Positions 34,125 to 42,536 of a stretch of DNA of 64,000 bases are shown one piece after another. The notes beneath the pieces were generated by a model. The model searched no databases. It saw only the letters and a list, made by a program, of their open reading frames with translations, and had not been told where the DNA came from. Position 1 is the stretch's first letter. The number at the start of each line of letters is the position of its first letter. Both the position numbers and the translations under genes were made by a program. Source of the stretch: JAEZBP01 sp963832725 (GTDB lineage: Bacteria; Myxococcota_A; Polyangia; Polyangiales; Sandaracinaceae); the NCBI GenBank assembly GCA_963832725.1, contig CAWHVG010000002.1, forward strand, positions 558,001-622,000. Direction: 5' to 3'.

Positions 34125-35574
34125 GAGATATGCCCAGGAGTTGTGGATCGACGTGAGGTGAAGAGGGTGGCGTACCCTTCCGAGTTGGAAAACACGAGAC
34201 CGGCTTGGGGGCCGGGGAAAGGTACGCCGATGCCGAAGGTAGAGGAAAAGGACGTTCAGGGCGAGTCGATGGAGTGCGCGCTTGATCAGCTGGCGCGCGA
34301 GGGAGCGCGCAGGATGATCGCGGCGGCTCTCGAGGTGGAGGTCGAGGAGTATCTGGCGCGGCATGGTGCGAGCCGCGACGAGGAGGGGCGGGCGCTGGTG
34401 GTCCGCAACGGGCGTGCTCGGGAGCGGAAGGTGACGATCGGCTCCGGGACGGTGGGGCTCCGGGCGCCTCGTGTGAACGACAAGCGGGTAGTGGACGGGG
34501 AGCGGCAGCGCTTCACGAGCAAGATCCTGCCCCCCTACATGCGGCGCTCGAAGAATGTTTCAGAGGTGCTTCCACTCCTCTATCTGCGCGGACTGTCGAC
34601 GGGCGACTTCCAGGAGGCGCTTCCCACGCTGCTCGGTCCGGACGCCGCGGGCTTGTCGCCGAGCTCGATCACGAGGCTCACGAGCGCGTGGCAGGAGGAG
34701 TACCGGGCGTGGCGGAAGAGGTCGCTGGAGGACCGCGACTACGTGTACGTCTGGGTCGACGGGGTGCACTTCAACGTGCGCCTCGAGGACGAACGCCTCG
34801 CCGCGCTCGTCATGATCGGGGCCCGACCGGACGGCACGAAGGAGGTGATCGCGATCGAAGACGGCTACCGGGAGTCCACCGAGAGCTGGCTGTCGCTCCT
34901 GCGCGACGTGAAGGCGCGGGGGATGCGCGCGCCGGCGTTGGCGGTCGGTGACGGCGCGCTCGGCTTCTGGGCGGCGCTGCGCGAGGTCTTCCCGGAGACG
35001 CGCGAACAGCGGTGCTGGGTTCACAAGATCGCGAACGTTCTCGACAAGCTTCCCAAGAGCGTGCAGCCGCGCGCAAAATCCCATCTCCACGAGATGATGA
35101 AGGCGCCGACAAAGGCGGAGTGTGAGAAGCTCGCCGCGTCGTTCGTGAAGGAGTTCCACGCGAAATATCCGAAGGCCACCAAGTGCCTGCAGACCGACTT
35201 CGACCGGATGACGACGCTCTTCGACTTCCCGGCGGAGCACTGGAAGCACCTGCGCAGTACCAACCCAATCGAGTCCACCTTCGCCACCGTCAAGCTCCGG
35301 CAGCGGGTCACGAAGGGGGCCGGCTCCCGCAACGCCGGGCTCGCGATGGCCTTCAAGCTCCTCCTCATGGCCGAGCGCCGATGGCGGAAGCTGGACGGCC
35401 ACGAACTCATCCCGCTCGTCCGTGCGGGCGTCACGTTCGAGGACGGGGCGCGCAAGGAGCGCCCCAGAGCAAAGCCCATCAAGTCAGCGAGGAAGTCGAA
35501 GAGGGACACGAGCGAGAGTGAGCAAAGGGACGCCGCCTGATCAGCTCCGTATCCACAACTCTTGACAATAACTC
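34125..35574 (+). mobile_element. IS256-family insertion sequence (1450 bp, complete)
   Basis: Imperfect terminal inverted repeats of 24 bp (19 matches) lie at 34125-34148 and 35551-35574, sharing the inner core GAGTTGTGGAT. The element carries one transposase gene that nearly fills it and is flanked by a perfect 9-bp direct repeat, in the 8-9 bp range expected for IS256. The intact duplication and open transposase point to a recent insertion. It sits in a minus-strand gene of unknown function. Confidence 0.92.
34230..35540 (+). CDS. IS256-family (Mutator-like) transposase
   Basis: From the ATG at 34230 the protein has 436 residues. The DDE residues are recognisable: D177 in YVYVWVDGVHFNV, D241 in ALAVGDGALGFW and E348 in RSTNPIESTFATVKLR; the Cys/His segment QRCWVHKIANVLDKLPKS lies between the second and third. 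Length and order match active IS256 transposases. An N-terminal extension upstream (from 34143) is in frame but lies over the inverted repeat, so the later start is preferred. The basic C-terminus (ARKSKRDTSE) is normal for the family. Confidence 0.95.
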   Translation: MPKVEEKDVQGESMECALDQLAREGARRMIAAALEVEVEEYLARHGASRDEEGRALVVRNGRARERKVTIGSGTVGLRAPRVNDKRVVDGERQRFTSKILPPYMRRSKNVSEVLPLLYLRGLSTGDFQEALPTLLGPDAAGLSPSSITRLTSAWQEEYRAWRKRSLEDRDYVYVWVDGVHFNVRLEDERLAALVMIGARPDGTKEVIAIEDGYRESTESWLSLLRDVKARGMRAPALAVGDGALGFWAALREVFPETREQRCWVHKIANVLDKLPKSVQPRAKSHLHEMMKAPTKAECEKLAASFVKEFHAKYPKATKCLQTDFDRMTTLFDFPAEHWKHLRSTNPIESTFATVKLRQRVTKGAGSRNAGLAMAFKLLLMAERRWRKLDGHELIPLVRAGVTFEDGARKERPRAKPIKSARKSKRDTSESEQRDAA

Positions 35575-35583
35575 GGTCGAGCG
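35575..35583. repeat. 9-bp target site duplication, right copy
   Basis: GGTCGAGCG, identical to 34116-34124, directly follows the right inverted repeat. Confidence 0.9.
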
Positions 35584-35984
35584 CTTGCTCGGCAATCGGT
35601 CGATTCGAGGCTCTCCGTCAGCGCGCGGACGTGAAGCCGAAGAGCTGCTTCCCACTCCTCGTCAGTTGGCTCACGCTCACCTTCACCGAGATGGAGCTCC
35701 GGGACCTCCAGGACCACATCGGCGTCGTTCAACGTCTCGAGGTGGGCCTGCTCGTCGTCGTCCGGAGCCTGGGGAACCCAGAAAGGCGCGTTTTGCTTCG
35801 CGGGGGTGATCACCGTCGTCCCGTACACATCGTCGAGGACGCAGACGAGGAGGTCCCACGTGCTGGGATCGACGTTCGATAGGCGTTCCGCGAGCTCGCT
35901 CCACGACGCCTCGTGGTCGGTGACGATTCGAAGCCAAGCCGCGGCGGGGAAATCCACGGGTGCAACGCACCACGCGCCCCCCAT
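35584..35984 (-). pseudogene. 5' part of the gene split by the IS256 element
   Basis: From the ATG at 35984 it reads MGGAWCVAPVDFPAAAWLRI, DPSTWDLLVCVLDDVYGTTV and EWEAALRLHVRALTES before the element. Within the element the frame continues only to a stop at 35541. Joined to 33728-34115 across one copy of the duplication it gives 265 residues. No family is recognised; acidic, no signal peptide. Confidence 0.65.
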
Positions 35985-36114
35985 CTCCGCAACCCGAGAA
36001 GCGGCTGGCCGCGCGATGCCGGCGCTGTCGAGGAGTGCGCGGCGCGGGCGCGGCTGGTCGCGTGGCTCGAGGAGGCGAAGCGGCGCGAGTCGCGGAGCTG
36101 TCGCTGACGACGGC

Positions 36115-36928
36115 TCAGCTCGCCGCGTGGGCGATGGAGACGAAGCGGTCGGCTTCGAGGAGGCCGACGGCGGCGACGACGCGGGTTTTGGCGGGGACGT
36201 CGATCGCCGACCAGCCGCTCGTCTCGACCGGGCGATCGTCTTGGCGGACTTCGACGGTGTGGCCGGGGAGCGAGAGGACACGGACGATGCGCAGGGTCAG
36301 CGCGCCCTCGGCGCCGAGGAGGACGCGCCCGCGCTCGAGGCCATCTTCGTCCACGCACCACGCGACGGCGTGGGCTTCGCCGACGGATGGCAACGACACG
36401 CTCGATCCGGTCGCGCTCGCGAGCACGGCCTTCGCGGCGTCCGCCAGCGATCGTTCGGCCACGGCGCGCTCCAGCTCGGCGCGCCACACGTGTAGCGCTT
36501 CGTCCGGTTCCCGCTCGGCAAGCTCGCGCACGATCCCGAGCGCGCGCTCGTGGTGTCCCTGCTGCTCGAGGAGCTGTGCCATCGAGCGGGTGCGGATCGG
36601 CTCGCGTTCGGCTGGCTCGCGTTCGGTTGTCTCGCGTTCGGTTCATCTCGCGTTCGGCTGGCTCGCTCGGTGCTGGCGCAGTGCGCTCGAGCGCCGACTT
36701 CGCGAAGCCGACGACCCGCCCGAGCAGCGTCTTGGCGGCGCCGACGACCGCTCGCGGTTCCGCGGGCGCTTCAATCGGGCGCGGCGGGATCGTCACCGCT
36801 TGCCCTTCGTGGTCGCGGATGGCGGCGATCAACGCCTCCCGTTCGAGCCCGTCCGGGTCGACGCCGCGCCGCTCGGCCTCCTCGCGGAGCGCGCGGTCGC
36901 TCAGGTGCGGCAGGAGCTTTAGATCCAT
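36115..36928 (-). CDS. SAP-like/TPR-like protein, frameshifted in a short tandem repeat
   Basis: The ATG at 36928 lies inside the end of ribF (10-nt overlap). The N-terminus MDLKLLPHLSDRALREEAER with RGVDPDGLEREALIAAIRDH has the SAP-motif pattern (a putative DNA-binding helix pair). A linker VVGAAKTLLGRVVGFAKSAL and an Arg/Glu-rich repeat follow. After the repeat the sense shifts frame to MAQLLEQQGHHERALGIVRE (TPR-like) and a beta-rich C-terminus that ends ADRFVSIAHAAS. The total length is one base over a multiple of three; deleting one base in the 16-nt unit at 36631-36646 makes a 270-residue protein. Function unknown. Confidence 0.6.
36601..36662. repeat. 15-nt tandem repeat (CTCGCGTTCGGCTGG type)
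   Basis: Four units of CTCGCGTTCGG plus four or five variable bases: 15, 15, 16 and 15 nt. The 16-nt unit at 36631-36646 shifts the reading frame of the minus-strand SAP/TPR gene. Confidence 0.75.
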
Positions 36929-37842
36929 TGCCACGGATCCCGGTCGCAGCCCGCCAGCGTCGCTCGCGCGGCCTCGATGTCCTTCTGGATCTGCGCGACG
37001 ATCGCCTCGATGCCGTCGAACTTCTGCTCGTCGCGGAGCCGGGCCACGAACCCCACCCGGAGCGTTCGGTCGTAGAGGTCGCGGTCGACGTCGAAGAGGT
37101 GCACTTCGACCGAGCGCCCGGCCGCGAAGGTGGGACGCACGCCGAGGTTGGCCACGCCGTGCATCAGCTCCTGTTCGCCGTGGACGCGCGCCACGACGGC
37201 GTAGACCCCGTCGCTCGGCAGGAGCACCGGGTCGCAGTCCAGGTTCGCCGTCGGCACGCCGATGGAGCGTCCACGACCGTCTCCGCGGACGACGCGGCCG
37301 TCCACGTCGTGCACGCGCCCGAGCAGCGCCGTGGCCTGCTCGACGTCGCCGGCCTTCAGAGCAGCCCGCACCCGCGTGGAGCTGACGACCGCGCCGCCGA
37401 TCCGGATGGGCTCGACCGTGGTCACGTCGAATCCGTCCGCCTTGCCGAGCTCGCGAAGCATCGCCACGTCGCCCTTGCGCCCGTGGCCGAAGCGGAAGTC
37501 CGGCCCGACCACCACGCCGCGCGTGCGCAGCCGCTCCACCAGCACCGACTGGACGAACTGCTGCGGCGTGAGGTTGGCGAACGCGCGGTCGAAGCGCTGG
37601 ACCACCACTTCGTCCGCCCCGAGCGCCAGGAGCAGCTCCCGCCGCCTCTCGATGGTGGTCAAGATCGGCGGCGCCCGGTCCGGTGCCAGCACCGCGGCGG
37701 GGTGCGGGTCGAAGGTGAGCGCCACGACGGCGTGCCCACCTCGCTCCGCGCTCTCTCGCGCCGCGGAGAGCAGCGCGCGGTGGCCGAGATGCACCCCGTC
37801 GTGATTGCCCGGGGTCACCACGCTCGCTCGCTCGTGAGTCAC
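36919..37842 (-). CDS. ribF: Bifunctional riboflavin kinase / FAD synthetase
   Basis: RibF phosphorylates riboflavin to FMN and adenylates FMN to FAD. The N-terminal adenylyltransferase part has VVTPGNHDGVHLGHRALL (His replaces the usual Phe in GNFDGVH), FDPHP and the VVGPDFRFGHGRKGD loop. SSTRVRAALKAGDVEQA follows. The kinase part has VVRGDGRGRSIGVPTANLDC and MHGVANLGVRPTF. A GTG at 37842 begins just before the conserved region; an ATG at 37914 would add 24 residues that look non-conserved. It overlaps the SAP/TPR gene by 10 nt. Confidence 0.93.
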   Translation of the reverse strand: MTHERASVVTPGNHDGVHLGHRALLSAARESAERGGHAVVALTFDPHPAAVLAPDRAPPILTTIERRRELLLALGADEVVVQRFDRAFANLTPQQFVQSVLVERLRTRGVVVGPDFRFGHGRKGDVAMLRELGKADGFDVTTVEPIRIGGAVVSSTRVRAALKAGDVEQATALLGRVHDVDGRVVRGDGRGRSIGVPTANLDCDPVLLPSDGVYAVVARVHGEQELMHGVANLGVRPTFAAGRSVEVHLFDVDRDLYDRTLRVGFVARLRDEQKFDGIEAIVAQIQKDIEAARATLAGCDRDPWQWI

Positions 37843-37921
37843 AGCCAAAGACGCTTCCGAGTCCGTGCGGCGCGCGCCGCGGCCCCAATCTGGAGCAGAT
37901 TCGCGCGTATGCAAACCCGCG

Positions 37922-39769
37922 TCAGCGGCAGCAGGACGCCGGCATCAGGAAGGGCACGCAGGGTGGGGTCCCGTCGGCGTTCAGCGAGCGCACCTCCCGG
38001 ATGGTCCGCGAGCCCCCCGCGCCGGCGAGCACGGCGTCGTCGGCGGTGTCGCAGAGCGGCAGATGGCAGAGGTGTCTCACCTGCGCGCAGCACGCTTCCG
38101 GCACGTCCATGTAGCTCACCGCACGCGGCGTCATTCCGTCCGGCGCCGTCGTACAGGACGCGACGCCGTGCCCCGGCGAGTTGTCGTCGTAGGCCGGCGC
38201 GTTGCTCGGGTCGGGATCCACGACCGAGAAGCGCCCGTCGGGCCCCTGGCTGACCTGCATGAGCGTGCTCGCGTCGTTGCAGGTCGTCGACGGATCCGGG
38301 TCGATCTGGCTGACCGCGATGGGGTTGCCGTTCTCGTCCTGCGCGTTGGGCCGGTAAATCGGATCCGGGCAGCCGAGCTCGTTCGGGATGCTCCATGCCT
38401 GGCTGGAGTATTGTCCGCCTTCGATGATCCAGTCGTTGTCGGTCCGCGCGCGCACCAGCGAGTCGAGGACCGACGACGGTAGTCCGGGGTTCTCGTCCAT
38501 GGTCCGCTGGCGGAAGTTCACGGACGTGCCCCCGGCGATGCCCTCGAGGATGTTGATGTCGTAGTTGCCGGTCGGGATCTCCTGGCAGTCGACCGGGATG
38601 CGCTCGTAGAGGGACGCCTGATTGCCGGGGCCGACGTAGGGCACGCGGCAGGCCGGGTTGGTCGGGTCCAGATCCACCGCCACCACCGGCGGCGCCACGA
38701 TGTCGATGTCGGGCGCGAAGGTGGTCTTCGTCCCGGTCATCGGCACCTGCGAGGGCCGCACGCTGGCGATGATCAGCGCGTCCGGGATCCCCGCCGCCAC
38801 CTCCATGGGGTTGCGAGCCCGGCGCATGATGACCGCCGGGTGCATCCAGGGGATGGGCCGCCCGGGCTGGCTGAGGATCGGGTGCTCGTCGCCCATCCCG
38901 TCGTCGTTCGCGTCGACCGGGAGGATGAACCAGCCGTAGCCGGAGGGGCTCTCGTCGATCGACATGCTCGCCGCGTCGAGCGTGGCCATCCAGTCGGGGC
39001 TCGTCGGATCGATCAAGGACAGGCGCATGTGGGTCTGCTCCCAGAGCTGCATCTCCTGCGCGAGCGCGTCGGTGGTGGCGGGGATGGTCTCCTCCGAGCT
39101 GAGCGCGTTCGTTCCGTCCCCGAGCCGCGAGGCGGGCATCTCCGTGTTCACCCTCGCTCCCAGCGTGACCGCGACTCCGTCGAGCACCTGTCCGTTCGGC
39201 TCGTCGGCGACGCTGCCGAAGCTCAGCCTGGCGTACTGCGGTGGCGTCGCAGCCGTGTTCACGAACGCGCCGCCGGCGACGTCGCCGCCCGTGGGCAGAC
39301 GCGTGACCGAGAAGAAGGGATTGAAGTCGGCGTCGCGGTCGAAGAACGCGCGCAGCTGGTAGTCGACGGTCTGTCCGGCGGCGTCCGCGAGCGCGATCTC
39401 GGGCCACGTGAAGGGTGCGGAGCGGGTGATGACCTGGGTCAGGTCGTCCGCCGACGGCATCTGGGGGAGGCAGTCTTCGAGCCGAAAGATGGTCTCGCCG
39501 GGCACGAGCAAGAGGTTCTCGGCGCTCGTCGCGGTGCCGGTCGGCGGCGGCGGGTTGTCCGACAGGAAGAGCAAGAGGACCGCCCGCCCGCGGACCTGGC
39601 TCGGCGTGCCGCCGTCGTAGTCGCATTCGGGCCGCTGGCCGACGTAGAGCACGGTCCCCTCGAGCTGGCCCGTCACGTCCGGGATCGAGCCGCCGCCGAC
39701 CGGAGGCGGGTCGCAGCCGAGGCCCGCGAGGGCACAGGCGAGGATCACGGTGATGTTCGCGCCTCTCAT
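37922..39769 (-). CDS. Large lipoprotein, unknown function
   Basis: This 615-residue lipoprotein has a signal ending in LAGLGC (Cys19). The mature protein is Asp/Pro-rich with many Cys late in the sequence (CPDP, CTTAPDG, EACCAQVRHLCHLPLC, ASCCR), suggesting disulfides or metal binding. Segments such as DRDADFNPFFSV and DANDDGMGDEHP recall calcium-binding loops. No domain is recognised. It starts 7 nt after the stop of the TonB receptor gene, so it is likely the receptor's surface or periplasmic partner. Confidence 0.78.
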   Translation of the reverse strand: MRGANITVILACALAGLGCDPPPVGGGSIPDVTGQLEGTVLYVGQRPECDYDGGTPSQVRGRAVLLLFLSDNPPPPTGTATSAENLLLVPGETIFRLEDCLPQMPSADDLTQVITRSAPFTWPEIALADAAGQTVDYQLRAFFDRDADFNPFFSVTRLPTGGDVAGGAFVNTAATPPQYARLSFGSVADEPNGQVLDGVAVTLGARVNTEMPASRLGDGTNALSSEETIPATTDALAQEMQLWEQTHMRLSLIDPTSPDWMATLDAASMSIDESPSGYGWFILPVDANDDGMGDEHPILSQPGRPIPWMHPAVIMRRARNPMEVAAGIPDALIIASVRPSQVPMTGTKTTFAPDIDIVAPPVVAVDLDPTNPACRVPYVGPGNQASLYERIPVDCQEIPTGNYDINILEGIAGGTSVNFRQRTMDENPGLPSSVLDSLVRARTDNDWIIEGGQYSSQAWSIPNELGCPDPIYRPNAQDENGNPIAVSQIDPDPSTTCNDASTLMQVSQGPDGRFSVVDPDPSNAPAYDDNSPGHGVASCTTAPDGMTPRAVSYMDVPEACCAQVRHLCHLPLCDTADDAVLAGAGGSRTIREVRSLNADGTPPCVPFLMPASCCR

Positions 39770-39776
39770 GGTGACC

Positions 39777-42497
39777 TCAGTAGCGGAAGGTGACCGAGCC
39801 CATGAAGCGGCGGTCGAGGACCTGACCGAAGGGGTGCTCGCGATGGTTCATGAGGAGGTTGGTGCCCACGGCGGCGATCTCGAGGCGGTCGTCGAGGAAG
39901 CGCCAGCCTATCCGCGCGTTGAGGATCGCGTAGGCGGGCAGGGGGAACGCCACGAACGCGGTGCCGCCGTGCGTCGTGTCGAGGACCTGCTCGACCCACA
40001 CCTGATCGCTCACCCACGAGAAGTCGGCCGAGATGTCCAGCCCGAACGATGCGCGGTACTGCACGCCGGCGTTGATCTTGTGCGCGCTCGTGCGCCGATC
40101 TTGGGATAGCGCCTGGATGTCCGGCTGGGTGAGCGTGCCCGTCCAGTTGAACGCGTAGTTCGCGTAGACGTCGAGGCCGTCGACCGGATAGACGCGGAGG
40201 CCGAGCTCGCCGCCCGCCTGCTGGAATGTCGCGCCTTCGTTCGCGAACTGGAGCTGACCGAGCGCGAACGCCGACAGGCTCGGGTCGAACTGGAGGTTCG
40301 GGTTGTGGGCGTAGTCGTAGAGGCGATAGGCGGTGTTCTGTGAGAGTAGGATCTGGTTGAAGACGAGGTTGTAGTAGGCGTTGAACTCGAGGGAGAAGTA
40401 GTCGGACTCCTGGAGCATGTAGCCAAGCTCCATGGAGACGATGCGCTCCGGGTTCAGGTGCGTGTTCCCGACACCGAACGCCGTGACGCCCCGGAGCGGC
40501 GTCGAGTTCGGGACCGCGGCGTAGGACTCGGCGAAGGTCGGGCTGCGGAACGCGTAGCCTCCCGTGACCCGGATGCTCTGGCGCGGCGTCGGGTGGATGA
40601 CGACCGAGCCGCGGGGCGAGATCTGCGGCTGCGCGAGGAGCGGATGGCGGTCGAGCCGGCCGCTGAGCACGATCTGGACGGCGTCCTCGATCCGCAGGGT
40701 GTTCTGCAGGAAGACGTTGAAGTGATGCTGCGTCTGCGTGTTTTGGATCCAGTCCCAGGCGATCTCCTTGAAGCGGTAGCCGAGGCCGCCGATGACCTGG
40801 TCTTGGATGCCGGAGGTGATGTTGAACTGGTTCTGGTAGACCAGCTCCGCGTCCGCCACGTCTTGATGATCGACTCGACCCTGCTGGGCAGCGGGAATGC
40901 CGCCGTTGCGGATTCCGGAGGTTCCGTAGTCGGTCTGGAAGTGGTTCCAGAACACGCGCGCTGAGAGACCGAACGCCGTCCGCGCCTGCACGTAGGTTTG
41001 CGTGAAGAGCGCGTTGTTCAGATAGAGCTCGCGCAGGCGGCTGATTCCTTGGATCGAGCGCGCGCCGGTGGAGATTCCGGTGCCGGCCGTGATGGTGTAG
41101 CCGTCGGCGATCCGGAGCTGCGCCTCGCCGTTGAACCAGAGGTGGTCGTAGCCGAGGTTCGGATCGCTCGCGTAGGGGCGGACGTCCACGCGGTTCGGGC
41201 CCACCGAGCGCGAGTAGAGGTTGGCGCGGTCGTAGCCGCCGCCGAGCCGGAAGCTGAGCTGATCGATGCGCCGGGTGACCGTCCCGGCGACCCGGAGCTG
41301 GCCCGCGGTGCCGAGGCCGCTCGACACCCAGGAGCGGTACTGGCCGATCGGGCGGGTGATGATGTTGACCACGCCCGTGAACGCGTCGGCGCCGTAGAGC
41401 GCGGAGGCCGGGCCGCGGATCACCTCGATGCGCTCGATGTCCTCGGTGGCGACCGGGAGCAATGTCCACAGCGTGGTGCCGAGGAAGTCGAGATAGGCCG
41501 AGCGGCCGTCGATGAGCACGATGGCGCGGTTCGACAGGCGCTGGTTGAAGCCGCGGATGGTGAGCTGAACGTCGCCCGGGCTGGTCTCCATCAGCGACAC
41601 GCCCGCGACGCGGCGGAGCGCGGCGCCCGGGTTGGTCAGCCCGGACAAGCGCAGGTCCTGGCGGGTGACGACGCCTGTCGAGTTCGGCGCGTCGAGGGGA
41701 GACTGCGCGGCGCGCGAGGACGAGACGACCTGCTCTTCGTAGGTGTCGCCTTCGCGCTGCTGGCCGAGCACGAGGCTGCCTTCCGAGCCGGCCGGATGCG
41801 CTTCTGTCGTCTCGCTCTGCTCACCCGTGCCGGCGTGCTCGGTCTGTGTCTCTGCGTTCTGGCCGGTGCCGCTGGTGGTCTCCTCGGCCGCGGCCGCCCG
41901 GCGCTCGCGCAACGCCGCGGCCAGCGCGCGCAGCCGCTCCGCGCGGGCTCGAAGGGCGTCGCTCTGCGCCGACTCGGCGAGCGCCTCGATCTGGGTGGCG
42001 CTGTCCTCGAGCGCCGTGATCTCTTCCTCGCTGGCGACCTCCGCCGCTTCTGCGTCGACTCGTGGTGCCTGCTCTTCGGGCGCCGGCTCCTCTTCGCTCT
42101 CGCCCTCGCGCCCCTCCACCACCTGAATGCGCGCGCGCAGCGCTTCGAGGAAGCCGAGCACTTCCGTCCGGTCCGGCGGATCGCTCTCCAGGTAGCGCTC
42201 GAAGTACTCGATCGCCTCCTGATATCGGCCCGACTCCGCGTACGCGCGGCCGATGTTGTAGAGCACGTTCGGGTGCGGGAGGATCTCGTACGCCTGCTGG
42301 AGCTCCGCGACGCCCGAGTCCACGTTCCCGTCGGCGATGAGCGCCATGCCCTGGCGGAAATGACGCCGCGCTTCGGTCCGGACGTCGGCCTCGGCCACGC
42401 CTCCCAGCAGCATCACGAGCGCGCCCGCGAAGAGCGCCCCGAGCGTCCGAGCGAGCGACGAGCGTTCCGCCTTCGTGTTGGGTCTCACCTCGCTCAC
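39777..42497 (-). CDS. TonB-dependent receptor with an N-terminal TPR domain
   Basis: This 906-residue protein has a signal peptide (ALFAGALVMLLGGVAEA, cleavage near residue 38), then two or three TPR units (HFRQGMALIADGNVDSGVAE; NVLYNIGRAYAESGRYQEAI; residues 40-120). A Glu/Ala-rich coiled-coil of about 100 residues follows, then a canonical plug (VSLMETSPGDVQLTIRGFNQ; IERIEVIRGPASALYGADAF; VVNIITR) and a 22-strand-type barrel ending in VTFRY. The terminal aromatic residue fits outer-membrane insertion. The usual STN signalling domain is absent; the TPR block takes its place. It sits between a PEGA kinase and a lipoprotein gene with spacers of 39 and 7 nt. Confidence 0.92.
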   Translation of the reverse strand: MSEVRPNTKAERSSLARTLGALFAGALVMLLGGVAEADVRTEARRHFRQGMALIADGNVDSGVAELQQAYEILPHPNVLYNIGRAYAESGRYQEAIEYFERYLESDPPDRTEVLGFLEALRARIQVVEGREGESEEEPAPEEQAPRVDAEAAEVASEEEITALEDSATQIEALAESAQSDALRARAERLRALAAALRERRAAAAEETTSGTGQNAETQTEHAGTGEQSETTEAHPAGSEGSLVLGQQREGDTYEEQVVSSSRAAQSPLDAPNSTGVVTRQDLRLSGLTNPGAALRRVAGVSLMETSPGDVQLTIRGFNQRLSNRAIVLIDGRSAYLDFLGTTLWTLLPVATEDIERIEVIRGPASALYGADAFTGVVNIITRPIGQYRSWVSSGLGTAGQLRVAGTVTRRIDQLSFRLGGGYDRANLYSRSVGPNRVDVRPYASDPNLGYDHLWFNGEAQLRIADGYTITAGTGISTGARSIQGISRLRELYLNNALFTQTYVQARTAFGLSARVFWNHFQTDYGTSGIRNGGIPAAQQGRVDHQDVADAELVYQNQFNITSGIQDQVIGGLGYRFKEIAWDWIQNTQTQHHFNVFLQNTLRIEDAVQIVLSGRLDRHPLLAQPQISPRGSVVIHPTPRQSIRVTGGYAFRSPTFAESYAAVPNSTPLRGVTAFGVGNTHLNPERIVSMELGYMLQESDYFSLEFNAYYNLVFNQILLSQNTAYRLYDYAHNPNLQFDPSLSAFALGQLQFANEGATFQQAGGELGLRVYPVDGLDVYANYAFNWTGTLTQPDIQALSQDRRTSAHKINAGVQYRASFGLDISADFSWVSDQVWVEQVLDTTHGGTAFVAFPLPAYAILNARIGWRFLDDRLEIAAVGTNLLMNHREHPFGQVLDRRFMGSVTFRY

Positions 42498-42536
42498 CGG
42501 TTCACGCCTCCACCTGCAGCGTTTCGGTACCGCACG

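Noticed and set aside
29187..36110. Integrative element with att sites at tRNA-Ala
   Set aside because: No second copy of the tRNA 3' end and no integrase were found in the window; only the IS256 element is supported.
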